From Candidatus Agathobaculum intestinipullorum (lineage in GTDB: Bacteria > Bacillota > Clostridia > Oscillospirales > Butyricicoccaceae), in contig DWZQ01000018.1 of NCBI GenBank assembly GCA_019117485.1, forward strand, positions 1-35,366: a stretch of 35,366 bases of DNA. Direction: 5' to 3'. This document shows, in pieces, positions 18,229 to 26,422 of the stretch (position 1 is the stretch's first letter; each line of letters begins with the position of its first letter). The position numbers were made by a program, and so were the translations under genes. The notes beneath the pieces were generated by a model. That model ran no database searches. It had not been told where the DNA came from and saw only the letters and a program-made list of their open reading frames with translations.

Positions 18229-20412
18229 ATGCAGAACAAATTGGATTTTTTGCTCGACCGCGTGCAGAAGCAAAACCCACAGGCCAATATTCGCAAGATC
18301 CGTGCAGCCTATGAGTGCGCCGCGAATGCGCACGAAGGGCAGAAACGCAAAAACGGCGAGCCGTATATCATCCATCCGGTCTCGGTGGCCGAGATTGTGG
18401 TCGAGATGGGGTTGGATACCGACTCGATCTGCGCCGCGCTGCTGCACGACTGCATTGAGGATACGCAGTTCGGCTATAAGGAGATCGAAAACAAGTTTGG
18501 CACGCCGGTCGCTGAGCTGGTCGACGGCGTCACCCGTCTGGGCATGCTGCGCTACTCCAAGGAGCAGGAGCAGTTTGAGGATTTGCGCAAGATGTTCCTT
18601 GCCATGGCCAAGGATATCCGCGTCATCCTTATCAAGCTGGCCGACCGACTGCACAACGCGCGCACCTTCCAGTACCTGCCTGAGCGCAAGCAGCGCGACA
18701 AGGCGCTCGAAACGATGGAGATTTACGCGCCGATCGCGCACCGTCTGGGCATGAGCCGTATCAAGTGGGAGCTGGAGGACCTGTCGCTCAAGATTCTCGA
18801 CCCGATTGGATATAACGAGATCGTCGAGGGCCTGAAAAAGCAGAGCGAGCAGCAGGAGGTTTTTCTCAAGCGTATTCAGGACCGCATCAGCGGCAAACTG
18901 GCCGAGGCGGGCATCAAGAATACGATTTCGGCGCGCGTTAAGCACATCTATTCGATCTACCGCAAGATGTATGCCCAGCACAAGACGATGGACGAAATCT
19001 ATGACATCTGCGCGGTACGCGTCATCGTCGATACGGTGGCGGATTGCTACAACGTGCTCGGTTATGTACACGACCTCTACAAGCCCATCCCCGGCCGCTT
19101 CAAGGATTATATCTCGACCCCCAAGCCCAATGGCTACCAGTCGCTGCACACGACGGTTATCGGGCGTGCAGGCGTGCCGTTTGAAATCCAAATACGTACG
19201 ACCGAGATGCACAAAATGGCCGAGTACGGTGTCGCTGCGCACTGGAAATATAAGCAGGGGTTAACAAAAAAGGGCAACGAGGAAGCTTTCGCATGGATTC
19301 GGCAGCTGCTTGAGGCGCAGCAGGACACCGAAGCTGAGGACTTCATCAAGAACATCAAGGTCGACCTCTTTGCGGATGAGGTATTTGTCTTTACGCCCAA
19401 GGGCGATGTAGTCAACATGCCCGCAGGCGCGACCCCGATCGACCTTGCCTATGCCATCCACTCGGCGGTCGGCAACCGTATGACCGGCTGCAAGATCAAC
19501 GGTCGCATCGCCCCGATCGACAGCCAGCTCAAAAACGGCGATATCGTTGAAATCCTGACCTCCAAGGAGGCGCACGGCCCGACGCGCGACTGGGTCAAGA
19601 TCGTCAAGACCACCGAGGCGCGCAATAAGATCAAGCAGTGGTTCAAGAAGGAGTGCCGCGAGGAGAATATCATCAATGGCCGTGAGGATCTCGACCGCGA
19701 GCTGCGCGCGAACCTGTTGTACAATGGTTTTTACGAAAATGAGGAAGTGCGCAAGAATACGCTCAACAAGTTTTCGTTTAACTCACTTGATGAGCTGTAC
19801 GCTGCCATCGGCTACGGCGGCATCACCCTGACCAAGGTCATCAATAAGGTCAAGGATGACGTCGGCAAGCTGCGCCGCCAGCGTGAGCTGGCCGAGCACG
19901 CCGCCCAGCCGCAACCTGAGCAGCCGCATCGCCGTGTCACCCGTTCGACGACCGGTGTAGTCGTCGAGGGTATCGACAACTGTCTGGTTAAGTTCGCGCG
20001 CTGCTGTACGCCTATCCCGGGCGACGAAATCGTCGGTTTTGTCACACGCGGCTATGGCGTGTCTATTCACCGCCGCGACTGTGTCAATGTGCATATGCAC
20101 GAGGACCCCGACCGTTGGGTACGCGCGTGGTGGGACGAAGATTTGGCCATGTCCGACCGCTCGAGCCGCTTCTCGACCGGCCTTCAGATCTCGACGCGCA
20201 GCCGCATCGGCGTGCTAAGCGATGTCACTGCTACACTGGCCGCCTGTAAGATCAACGTGCATGAAATATCTGCGCGCGACCTCAACGACGGTTATGCTGT
20301 GATCAACGCCTTAGTAGACGTGATTGGCGTGCATCAGCTTGATAACCTGATCAGCCGCCTACGGTCGATCAAGGGCGTGGTCGACGTGACGCGCACGGTG
20401 GATACAAACTGA
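18229..20412 (+). CDS. rel: Bifunctional (p)ppGpp synthetase/hydrolase (RelA/SpoT homologue)
   Basis: At 727 residues it is a long-form RSH enzyme. The hydrolase HD domain contains LLHDCIEDT (His73-Asp74) and appears intact, the synthetase domain spans about 220-350 (RVKHIYSIYRKM, YQSLHTTV), the TGS domain about 385-445 (VFTPKGDVVNMPAGATPIDLAY) and a C-terminal ACT domain about 650-727. It makes and degrades the alarmone (p)ppGpp in the stringent response. ATG 18229 is chosen because the GGGGGAAC stretch serves it; ATG 18214 is in frame but lies inside that ribosome site. It starts 18 bp after recJ. Confidence 0.96.
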   Translation: MQNKLDFLLDRVQKQNPQANIRKIRAAYECAANAHEGQKRKNGEPYIIHPVSVAEIVVEMGLDTDSICAALLHDCIEDTQFGYKEIENKFGTPVAELVDGVTRLGMLRYSKEQEQFEDLRKMFLAMAKDIRVILIKLADRLHNARTFQYLPERKQRDKALETMEIYAPIAHRLGMSRIKWELEDLSLKILDPIGYNEIVEGLKKQSEQQEVFLKRIQDRISGKLAEAGIKNTISARVKHIYSIYRKMYAQHKTMDEIYDICAVRVIVDTVADCYNVLGYVHDLYKPIPGRFKDYISTPKPNGYQSLHTTVIGRAGVPFEIQIRTTEMHKMAEYGVAAHWKYKQGLTKKGNEEAFAWIRQLLEAQQDTEAEDFIKNIKVDLFADEVFVFTPKGDVVNMPAGATPIDLAYAIHSAVGNRMTGCKINGRIAPIDSQLKNGDIVEILTSKEAHGPTRDWVKIVKTTEARNKIKQWFKKECREENIINGREDLDRELRANLLYNGFYENEEVRKNTLNKFSFNSLDELYAAIGYGGITLTKVINKVKDDVGKLRRQRELAEHAAQPQPEQPHRRVTRSTTGVVVEGIDNCLVKFARCCTPIPGDEIVGFVTRGYGVSIHRRDCVNVHMHEDPDRWVRAWWDEDLAMSDRSSRFSTGLQISTRSRIGVLSDVTATLAACKINVHEISARDLNDGYAVINALVDVIGVHQLDNLISRLRSIKGVVDVTRTVDTN

Positions 20413-20436
20413 AAAATCAATAACCAAGGAACAACC

Positions 20437-21201
20437 ATGCAGAAAAAATACTTCTTTTTTGATATCGACGGCACGCTGAGCCTTGGGCAGACCATGGTCA
20501 TGCCCGAGAGCGCGGTGCGCTGTCTGGAACAGCTGCGCGCAAACGGACATTTTACCGCACTTGCGACCGGACGCTTGCAGGCGTCTGCCGCGTGGTTTGC
20601 CGCGCAGCACGGCTTTGAGAACTTTGTTGCGGACGGCGGGTACAGCCTGACCATCGGCGGAGAAATTGCCGAGATGCGCGCCCTGCCGGTCGCGGATTGC
20701 ATTGCGCTGATCGGGCGGCTGGAAGCCGCAGGCATCCCGTGGGCGGTCACGCCGGTAAACGAGCGCATGTGTGTGACGAGCGATGAACGTTACCTGCCAT
20801 TTGCGCCGCCCGAGTACTTCCCGACGGAATATGACCCGATGTTCGACTACCGTGCGCTGAATGTGCTCTACAAGGTCAATATTGCCTGCACGGCGGAGCA
20901 GCAGGATGGGATCGACTTTGCCGGCCTGCCGACCGTGCGGTACAACCCGGATATCCTGCTGGTCGAACCGGTGGAAAAGCAGGAGGGTATCCGTCGAATG
21001 ATTGAACGGCTTGGCATCCCGGACAGGGATGTGGTCATCTTTGGCGACGGCACCAATGACGTATGCATGTTCGGTCAGGGCTGGCTTTCGGTTGCGATGG
21101 GCAATGCGCGCGACGCGCTCAAGCGCATGGCCGACTATGTGACCGACCCGGTCGATCAGGACGGTCTCTGGAACGCTTGTAAGCACTTCGGCTGGATTTG
21201 A
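20437..21201 (+). CDS. HAD-superfamily (Cof-type IIB) phosphatase
   Basis: This 254-residue protein has HAD motif I FDIDGTLS (Asp9, Asp11), motif II ATGR, a Cof-type cap between motifs II and III (about 85-185), and motif III/IV IFGDGTNDVCMF. The conserved MGNARDALKRMADYVT near the end is typical of Cof-type sugar-phosphate or flavin-phosphate phosphatases. The substrate cannot be predicted. AAGGAAC precedes ATG 20437. It starts 24 bp after rel and is followed 11 bp later by tatD, so it belongs to the same operon. Confidence 0.9.
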   Translation: MQKKYFFFDIDGTLSLGQTMVMPESAVRCLEQLRANGHFTALATGRLQASAAWFAAQHGFENFVADGGYSLTIGGEIAEMRALPVADCIALIGRLEAAGIPWAVTPVNERMCVTSDERYLPFAPPEYFPTEYDPMFDYRALNVLYKVNIACTAEQQDGIDFAGLPTVRYNPDILLVEPVEKQEGIRRMIERLGIPDRDVVIFGDGTNDVCMFGQGWLSVAMGNARDALKRMADYVTDPVDQDGLWNACKHFGWI

Positions 21202-21212
21202 GGGGAACGATT

Positions 21213-22007
21213 ATGCTGTTTGATACTCACGCACACTATGACGATAGCCGTTTTGACGACGACAGAGACGCGCTGCTGTCCTCCATGCCGGAGCATAATG
21301 TCGGCCTGATCCTAAACCCGGGCTGCGATGTGGAGACTTCGCGCAAAGCGGTCAGCTACGCACAAAAGTATCCGTTTGTGTATGCAGCAGTCGGCATTCA
21401 CCCGGAAAATATAGGCGAAAACTGGAATAATGACCTTGCGGTCATTAAAGAGCTGGCCGAAGCCGAGCCGCGTGTGCGCGCGATTGGCGAGATAGGGCTG
21501 GACTACTACTGGGAGAAGGATGAGCGCGCCCGCGCGCGGCAGCAGGTCGTGTTTGCACGCCAGATGGAACTGGCGCGCGAACTGGGCAAGCCAGTCATTG
21601 TGCATGACCGTGACGCGCACGCGGACTGCCTTGAGATCGCGCGGCGGTATCAGGGGGTACCCGGTGTGTTCCACTGCTTTGCGGGCAGCGTTGAGATGGC
21701 GCGCGAGTTGCTCACGCTTGGCTACCATCTGTCGTTTACCGGAGTGATCACCTTTAAAAACGCGCGCCGTGCGATTGAGGTCATCCGCGAAGTACCGCTC
21801 GACCGCTTGATGGTCGAGACCGATGCGCCTTATATGGCGCCCGAGCCGTACCGCGGGCGGCGTAACTCCTCGCTGTATGTACATCGTATGGCCGAAACCA
21901 TAGCCGAGATCAAGGGGCTGGATGTCTCCGAGGTCGAGCGCGTCACGACTGAGAACGGCAAGCGGCTGTTTGGTATCGGCGAATCCCATACGTCGCAACA
22001 AGGGTGA
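21213..22007 (+). CDS. tatD: TatD-family metal-dependent DNase
   Basis: This 264-residue TIM-barrel hydrolase opens with FDTHAHYDD (His6, His8). The remaining metal ligands fall in IGEIGLDYYW, IVHDRDAH, FHCFAGS and VETDAPYMAPEPYRG. TatD proteins are 3'-5' exodeoxyribonucleases or deoxyribonuclease-like hydrolases acting in DNA turnover. ATG 21213 follows GAGGGGA with correct spacing; a TTG at 21198 in frame would overlap the upstream stop. It is the last gene of the recJ-rel-HAD-tatD run, closed by a strong terminator. Confidence 0.94.
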   Translation: MLFDTHAHYDDSRFDDDRDALLSSMPEHNVGLILNPGCDVETSRKAVSYAQKYPFVYAAVGIHPENIGENWNNDLAVIKELAEAEPRVRAIGEIGLDYYWEKDERARARQQVVFARQMELARELGKPVIVHDRDAHADCLEIARRYQGVPGVFHCFAGSVEMARELLTLGYHLSFTGVITFKNARRAIEVIREVPLDRLMVETDAPYMAPEPYRGRRNSSLYVHRMAETIAEIKGLDVSEVERVTTENGKRLFGIGESHTSQQG

Positions 22008-22023
22008 CTTTGTCGCATAGCAA

Positions 22024-22061
22024 AAAACAGGGTATTGTCCCATGGGACAATACCCTGTTTT
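22024..22061. terminator. Bidirectional terminator between tatD and the Sfp-type gene
   Basis: The arm AAAACAGGGTATTGTCCC (22024-22041) is repeated inverted at 22044-22061. The stem is perfect, with a CATG loop, and has A and T runs at the ends, serving both convergent genes. Confidence 0.93.
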
Positions 22062-22084
22062 GGTTTATTACTGACTCAGCTCAG

Positions 22085-22741
22085 TCATTCCATGATATGC
22101 AGTTTGGGCGCCTCGGCATTTGCCTGCTCGACACACACGGCCAACCGGTAGTTGCGGTCGGCAAAGTCGGGCAGGAAGAGCGAGTAGGCACCTTGCACCT
22201 CGCTGCAATCCAGCCGCGGTGGCATGCGTCGGATGTCGATCCAGAAGCTGCGCAGCGGCAGGTCAAGGCCACGGCCGGTGGACTTGACAAAGCTCTCCTT
22301 GAGCGTCCACAGCTTATAAAACGCGTCGTCACGCGAGGAGGGCAGCAGCGTATTCAGGTAACGGACTTCCTCACGGTGGAAAAAGCGGGATGCTACGTCG
22401 CGGCGGCCGGGCTCACAGCGCTCGATATCAACGCCGACTGGGTGGTCACTGACCGCGCACACAGCCCACTCGCCCGAGTGGGACAGGCTGAAGTGGATGC
22501 CCGGCTCGGACACCAGATAGGGCTTGCCGCCATCGGCAATCGAAGTCGCCAACGGATGCACCACCCATGGAAACTGCTGTGCAATCGCATATTCGAGCAA
22601 CAGCGAGGCCGCAAAGCCCTGCGCCCGGGCCGCGCCACGACGGCGGTCGACCTGTTCCAGACGGCCGCGGGACAGGCGGGCGCGTGATGCGCTGTCGTCC
22701 GGATTCACGGCGGATACCGGAATGGCATATACAGCAGTCAA
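22085..22741 (-). CDS. 4'-phosphopantetheinyl transferase, Sfp type
   Basis: This 218-residue protein has the Sfp signatures: IHFSLSHSGEWAVCAVS, GVDIE (Asp105, Glu107) and the second metal/CoA motif WTLKESFVK (145-153, Glu149). Such enzymes move phosphopantetheine from CoA onto carrier proteins of nonribosomal peptide, polyketide or lysine pathways. No such synthase is in the window, so its partner is elsewhere. The start is TTG 22741, with AGGGGG eight bases upstream; an upstream frame to 22834 would run into the promoter. It stands alone with its own promoter and a 5'-UTR hairpin. Confidence 0.88.
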   Translation of the reverse strand: MTAVYAIPVSAVNPDDSASRARLSRGRLEQVDRRRGAARAQGFAASLLLEYAIAQQFPWVVHPLATSIADGGKPYLVSEPGIHFSLSHSGEWAVCAVSDHPVGVDIERCEPGRRDVASRFFHREEVRYLNTLLPSSRDDAFYKLWTLKESFVKSTGRGLDLPLRSFWIDIRRMPPRLDCSEVQGAYSLFLPDFADRNYRLAVCVEQANAEAPKLHIME

Positions 22742-22770
22742 GAGAATTCCCCCTAAAAGAATCAGCGTCG

Positions 22771-22789
22771 CGCATGGCTGCGCCATGCG
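22771..22789 (-). promoter_or_regulatory. Hairpin in the 5' leader of the Sfp-type gene
   Basis: CGCATGGC (22771-22778) and GCCATGCG (22782-22789) form an 8-bp stem with a 3-nt loop, about 30 nt before the TTG start. No full U-run follows, so it may stabilise or modulate the transcript rather than end it. Confidence 0.45.
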
Positions 22790-22804
22790 AACTGGTATAT
22801 GGAT

Positions 22805-22834
22805 ATTATACCACGCAGTACGCGGAATTGACAA
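22805..22834 (-). promoter_or_regulatory. Promoter of the Sfp-type gene
   Basis: Reading leftward, TTGTCA (22829-22834), 18 bp, TATAAT (22805-22810). It gives a leader of roughly 55 nt. Confidence 0.75.
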
Positions 22835-22872
22835 TTATCTTTCGCATGTGGATGGAAAAAATCAAACCCATG

Positions 22873-23742
22873 TCAGCGCCGGGTTTTACGGCAGGCAGGC
22901 GCGGAGATACCCGTACGGATTGCGCTATGCGGACAGGCATTGCGGCAGTCGCCGCAACGGATGCATTCGGCGCTGTTGGGTGTCTGCCAGACTGGGATAT
23001 CCAGCTTGCAGACATGTTGGCATGCGCCGCACTGGGTGCATTTGTCAGCGTCGATCTGAAAGCGGTAGAGCGCGATCGGGTTGAACAGTCCGTAAATCGC
23101 GCCAAGTGGGCACAGATAGCGGCAGAACGGCCGGTAGACGATGATACTGAGCACCAGCAGTATAGCGAGGATGGCGGCTTTCCAAGTGAACAGCCAGCCG
23201 AGCGCGGCACGCAGCGGCGGGTTCGTCGCAATTAGCGGGATGCCCGCGAACAGTGTGCCCGATGGGCAGATATACTTGCAAAACCACGGTTGCCCCTGCC
23301 CGACAAGGTCGAGTACGGTCAGCGGCAGCACAATGACAAAGCCAATCAGGATGGCATATTTGAGCCATTTTAGGATGCGGTCGCCCGGCAGACGGCGCAG
23401 CTTTTTGGGGAACGGGATTTTGTGTAATAAATCCTGTACCAGCCCGAACGGGCACAGCCAGCCGCACACCAACCGCCCGAACAACGCGCCGAACAGCAGC
23501 AGGAATCCCAGCACATAAGCCGGGAATTTATTCGTCTGTCCGGTCAGTGAGGCTTGCAGTGCGCCGATGGGGCACGCGCCCAAAGCGCCCGGACAGGAAT
23601 AACAGTTCAGCCCCGGCACGCAGACCAGCTTGCTCGTGTCTTTATAGATTGTACCCTGCATAAAACCGGCGGCGTAGCCATTGGTCAGCGCGGCAAACAG
23701 GAGTTGCACGGCTGTGCGCAGATGCGCGCGCAGCTTATCCAA
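22873..23742 (-). CDS. NapH/YccM-like membrane 4Fe-4S ferredoxin protein
   Basis: This 289-residue membrane protein has about five hydrophobic segments, two CxxxCP motifs at membrane edges (CGWLCPFG and CRYLCPLG) and a C-terminal pair of 4Fe-4S clusters (CTQCGACQHVCKLDIP and CIRCGDCRNACPHS). This is the layout of NapH/YccM/CcoG-like electron-transfer proteins that pass electrons across the membrane. An additional cysteine cluster (CVPGLNCYSCPGALGACP) lies near residue 41. The start is TTG 23742, overlapping the CD1871A gene by 8 nt. It is the last gene of the tlpA-CD1871A operon, so it probably feeds electrons to the lipoprotein thioredoxin outside the cell. Confidence 0.88.
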   Translation of the reverse strand: MDKLRAHLRTAVQLLFAALTNGYAAGFMQGTIYKDTSKLVCVPGLNCYSCPGALGACPIGALQASLTGQTNKFPAYVLGFLLLFGALFGRLVCGWLCPFGLVQDLLHKIPFPKKLRRLPGDRILKWLKYAILIGFVIVLPLTVLDLVGQGQPWFCKYICPSGTLFAGIPLIATNPPLRAALGWLFTWKAAILAILLVLSIIVYRPFCRYLCPLGAIYGLFNPIALYRFQIDADKCTQCGACQHVCKLDIPVWQTPNSAECIRCGDCRNACPHSAIRTGISAPACRKTRR

Positions 23743-23881
23743 GGCCGATGCACTCCATGCAGATATTGACCGCCTGGCGGAATACGGTCTGGTGTTGCCC
23801 CTGCATCACGCCCCATACAAGGCAGAATACGGCGACTACGCACAAAAACAGCGCGATACGGTTGCGGTAGACAAAGCTCAT
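23735..23881 (-). CDS. CD1871A-family small CXXC-motif membrane protein
   Basis: This 48-residue protein has a single membrane segment (about residues 8-24) and a C-terminal motif RQAVNICMECIGLG. This matches the small CD1871A CXXC family of Clostridia, normally encoded between a TlpA-like lipoprotein and a NapH-like ferredoxin, as here. It overlaps both neighbours: ATGA with tlpA and 8 nt with the NapH-like gene. The CMEC cysteines would lie outside the membrane if the N-terminus is inside, making it a plausible thiol relay between the two partners. That role is inference. Confidence 0.82.
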   Translation of the reverse strand: MSFVYRNRIALFLCVVAVFCLVWGVMQGQHQTVFRQAVNICMECIGLG

Positions 23882-24474
23882 GACTGTACCTCCGCAAGCA
23901 TGGCATCGATCGTTTCGACCCATTTGTCCTTGCTTTGCGCACTGATGACCGCCGAGCCAACCTGTGCACCCGTGCTGTCGACAAAGAAGGTGGTCGGTAC
24001 ATAGGAGATTTGGCCGAGCACGCCGAACAGATCGTTCGACGGCAGCAAATGGGTGTAAGCGGCGCCTGTCTCCGCGACGATGTCGCGTGCGGTCTGCACC
24101 TGTTCTTCGTTGATCGTGCCGTCGGCGTTCAGCACATCGGACACCAGTCCGACGATCTGCACGCCCTTGTCTTGATATTCCTGTGCGAGCTGACCTAAGT
24201 CGGGCATTTCACTGATGCAGGGGCCGCAAAACGTCGCCCAGACGTTGACCATCGTCAGGTCATAGTCCGCAAGCATGCCTTGATCGACTTCATTGCCCTC
24301 CAGATCGGTTGCAGAAAAGCTGCTGAGCACACCGGCTGGTGTAACGTCGCTTTGTGTTTCATCATCGGTAGAAGGTGCCAACTGGCCACCGTCCGTAGCA
24401 TTTTGACCACAGCCAACAAGCGCCAGCATGCCGCATAGCAGTACGCCGGACAGCAAATGATGGAATTTTTTCAC
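23878..24474 (-). CDS. TlpA/ResA-like thioredoxin-fold lipoprotein
   Basis: This 198-residue protein has a lipoprotein signal (MKKFHH, a hydrophobic stretch, lipobox LALVGC with Cys22), a short acidic linker (25-45) and a TlpA/AhpC-TSA thioredoxin domain with active site WATFCGPC (Cys83, Cys86) and the cis-proline segment YVPTTFFVD. It should sit on the outer face of the membrane and reduce or exchange disulfides. The start is GTG 24474, with GGAGGAA just upstream. It opens the tlpA-CD1871A-NapH operon from a strong promoter that diverges from the DUF3783 gene. Confidence 0.9.
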   Translation of the reverse strand: MKKFHHLLSGVLLCGMLALVGCGQNATDGGQLAPSTDDETQSDVTPAGVLSSFSATDLEGNEVDQGMLADYDLTMVNVWATFCGPCISEMPDLGQLAQEYQDKGVQIVGLVSDVLNADGTINEEQVQTARDIVAETGAAYTHLLPSNDLFGVLGQISYVPTTFFVDSTGAQVGSAVISAQSKDKWVETIDAMLAEVQS

Positions 24475-24503
24475 GCGTTATTCCTCCGAATCTTGGTTTT
24501 TTT

Positions 24504-24533
24504 ATTATACGGGCAAGCAATCCGGTCTGTCAA
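24504..24533 (-). promoter_or_regulatory. Promoter of the tlpA-CD1871A-NapH operon
   Basis: Reading leftward, TTGACA (24528-24533), 18 bp, TATAAT (24504-24509). A second TTGACA lies 7 bp further upstream (24535-24540), giving a direct repeat around the -35 box. Confidence 0.85.
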
Positions 24534-24601
24534 CTGTCAACCGTCATCGGATGTAAAAAAAGAAACCGGCAAAATTGTGGTAATTTTGTGAAAACGACTT
24601 G

Positions 24602-24628
24602 TTGACAAGGGGCTTTCCGGTGTACAAT
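24602..24628 (+). promoter_or_regulatory. Probable promoter of the DUF3783 gene
   Basis: TTGACA (24602-24607) and TACAAT (24623-24628) are only 15 bp apart. Using TTGTTG (24599-24604) gives 18 bp. One of these is probably the -35 box; the exact choice is open. Confidence 0.5.
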
Positions 24629-24703
24629 ACTACCAGACGGCTTGGCATGGCGCATCAGCTGCCGCGCGGCCGACAAATCCCGAACCCAAAGGAGGCACTC
24701 AAA

Positions 24704-25081
24704 ATGGCGGTATCCCGCGAGACTGTGCTGCTTTACCAGCCAGAGGGCAGTGAACTGGGCGCACAGCTCAAGCCTATTTTGGTGCGCATGGGCGTGCGCA
24801 TCAAAAACGTCACGTCCGACGCGGTAGGGCAGACGGTCGGCTGCTTGCTCGGTCGAAAGGGCTTTGATGCCCGCGAAAACCCGGAAGCACCTGCGCTCGG
24901 TCAGCCCATGCTGGTGATGGACGGCTTTACTGACAAGCGGTTGGAAATCCTGTTGCGCGAGATGCGCAGCGCGGGCGTTTCCGTGCCGTATAAAGCGGTT
25001 GTGACCGAAAATAACCTTGGTTGGCTGTTTCACCAGTTGTTTGATGAGCTTGCCGCTGAGCATGCGGCCATGCAGCGATAA
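24704..25081 (+). CDS. DUF3783-family small cytoplasmic protein
   Basis: This 125-residue protein matches DUF3783, a Firmicute family of unknown function. The alternating pattern ILVRMGVRIKNV, VGCLLGRKGF, QPMLVMDGFTDKRLEILLREMR and VPYKAVVTENNLGW suggests a small alpha/beta fold. No catalytic motif, signal or membrane segment is seen. AAAGGAGG (24688-24695) selects ATG 24704 over longer in-frame starts. It is divergent from the tlpA operon and precedes trxA by 105 bp, so a link to thiol redox is possible but unproved. Confidence 0.75.
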   Translation: MAVSRETVLLYQPEGSELGAQLKPILVRMGVRIKNVTSDAVGQTVGCLLGRKGFDARENPEAPALGQPMLVMDGFTDKRLEILLREMRSAGVSVPYKAVVTENNLGWLFHQLFDELAAEHAAMQR

Positions 25082-25186
25082 AACAGGATGCTGCGCGGCA
25101 ATACTATGTAGGAAACCCCGCAAACCGGGCGTGTTTCTGCACACTGGATGCACAATATCGGATAAAACAAAAAGGAGTGTAAAAAT

Positions 25187-25492
25187 ATGGAGGTTTTAAC
25201 GATTACCAAGGAAAACTTCGAGAGCGAAGTGCTGCAATCGGATAAGCCGGTGCTATTGGACTTTTGGGCTGTATGGTGCGGCCCGTGCCGGATGGTCTCG
25301 CCCATTGTAGACGAGATCGCCAATGAGAGGGACGATATCAAGGTTGGCAAGATCAACGTTGACGAGCAGAGCGAGCTTGCGCAACAGTTCGGTGTGATGA
25401 GCATTCCGACGCTGGTTGTGATGAAAAACGGCGAAATCGCGAACAAAGCGGTTGGCGCACTGCCCAAGGACGAAATCCTCGCCCTGCTTTGA
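25187..25492 (+). CDS. trxA: Thioredoxin
   Basis: This 101-residue thioredoxin has active site WCGPC (Cys31, Cys34), conserved Asp25 in LLDFWA, IPTLVVMKNGE with the cis-proline, and a glycine near the C-terminus. It reduces protein disulfides in the cytoplasm. AAAGGAG precedes ATG 25187. A TrxB-like flavoprotein lies convergently just beyond the terminator, a likely functional partner although on the opposite strand. I found no clear promoter in the 105 bp upstream. Confidence 0.96.
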   Translation: MEVLTITKENFESEVLQSDKPVLLDFWAVWCGPCRMVSPIVDEIANERDDIKVGKINVDEQSELAQQFGVMSIPTLVVMKNGEIANKAVGALPKDEILALL

Positions 25493-25500
25493 GGGGAAAA

Positions 25501-25536
25501 CAAAAACGGAAGCGGCACCGCCGCTTCCGTTTTTGT
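25501..25536. terminator. Bidirectional terminator between trxA and the TrxB-like gene
   Basis: AAAAACGGAAGCGG and CCGCTTCCGTTTTT pair perfectly around CACCG, with A and T runs at each end. Confidence 0.93.
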
Positions 25537-25544
25537 TTTCGATA

Positions 25545-26405
25545 TCAGTTTTTTCGCACGAATTGGATCGCAGCAAGCGCGGCCTGAGCGCCGTCCGACA
25601 CTGCTTTGGCGACTTGCAGCAAGCCCCCCGTGCAGTCGCCTGCGGCGAACAACCCGGGTACGGCGGTTGTGCCGTCTGTACTGGCCTGAATTTTGTTACC
25701 GTCGACCTGTGCGCCCAGTTTGCGGGCAAAGTCGCCGCTGCCTGCCGTACCGTAGGCGATGAATACGCCGTCAACAGGCAACGGATCGCCGTCCGCAAAC
25801 GCCACACGTTCCACTTTGTCGGCACCTTCCACGGCGGATACCTGATGCGTATCGACGTGTAGGCCGTCCGGCAGGTCGTCCGGCACAGGCGCGCCGTTTG
25901 TCAGCAGTGTGACCGACGCGGCCACAGGCAACAGCGTGCGCGCTTCCTCCAGCGCGTACTCGCCTTCGCCCAGCACCGAAACTGCTTTGCCGCGATAGAA
26001 AAATGCGTCGCAGATTGCGCAGTAGCTGACACCACGGCCTTCCAATTCGCGCACACCCGCAATGGGCGGTGTGGCGCGTGGCGCACCGGTCGCAAGGATG
26101 ACCGCGTCGGCTGAAAATACGCCCACCGTCGTCTTGACCGCAAAGCCTTTTTCAGCGTACTCAACGCCGGTTACCTCTGCCTGCGTCAGCTGCGCGCCAA
26201 GGCGCATTGCCTGCGCTCGGCCAAGCGCCAGCAGGCCGGGGCCGGAGATTACGTCGGCAAAGCCGAAGTAGTTTTCAATCTTGTCAGTCTTTTCCAATGC
26301 GCCGCCATCCTTATAGATGACTGTGGTCTGGATACCGGCGCGCGCAGTGTAAATGGCGGCGCTCAGCCCGGCTGGGCCGCCGCCAATGATGAGTACAGAT
26401 GGCAT
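25545..26405 (-). CDS. Thioredoxin-reductase-like FAD oxidoreductase
   Basis: This 286-residue protein has an FAD-binding GGGPAG (8-13), redox-active CAIC (Cys129, Cys132), a central segment VLGEGEYALEEA where the NAD(P)-binding glycine motif is expected, and the closing FAAGDCTGG. This is the layout of TrxB or closely related NAD(P)/FAD disulfide reductases. The NAD(P) motif is slightly non-standard (GEGEYA rather than GGGDSA), so the electron donor may differ, for example ferredoxin or flavin. ATG 26405 is selected by AAAGGA; the frame extends upstream without a better start. It is 17 bp behind the transaminase gene. Confidence 0.87.
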   Translation of the reverse strand: MPSVLIIGGGPAGLSAAIYTARAGIQTTVIYKDGGALEKTDKIENYFGFADVISGPGLLALGRAQAMRLGAQLTQAEVTGVEYAEKGFAVKTTVGVFSADAVILATGAPRATPPIAGVRELEGRGVSYCAICDAFFYRGKAVSVLGEGEYALEEARTLLPVAASVTLLTNGAPVPDDLPDGLHVDTHQVSAVEGADKVERVAFADGDPLPVDGVFIAYGTAGSGDFARKLGAQVDGNKIQASTDGTTAVPGLFAAGDCTGGLLQVAKAVSDGAQAALAAIQFVRKN

Positions 26406-26422
26406 ATAGTGGAATCCTTTCG

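Noticed and set aside
22004-22687. 227-codon plus-strand frame over the Sfp-type gene
   Set aside because: It begins in the terminator and mirrors a protein with clear Sfp motifs on the other strand.
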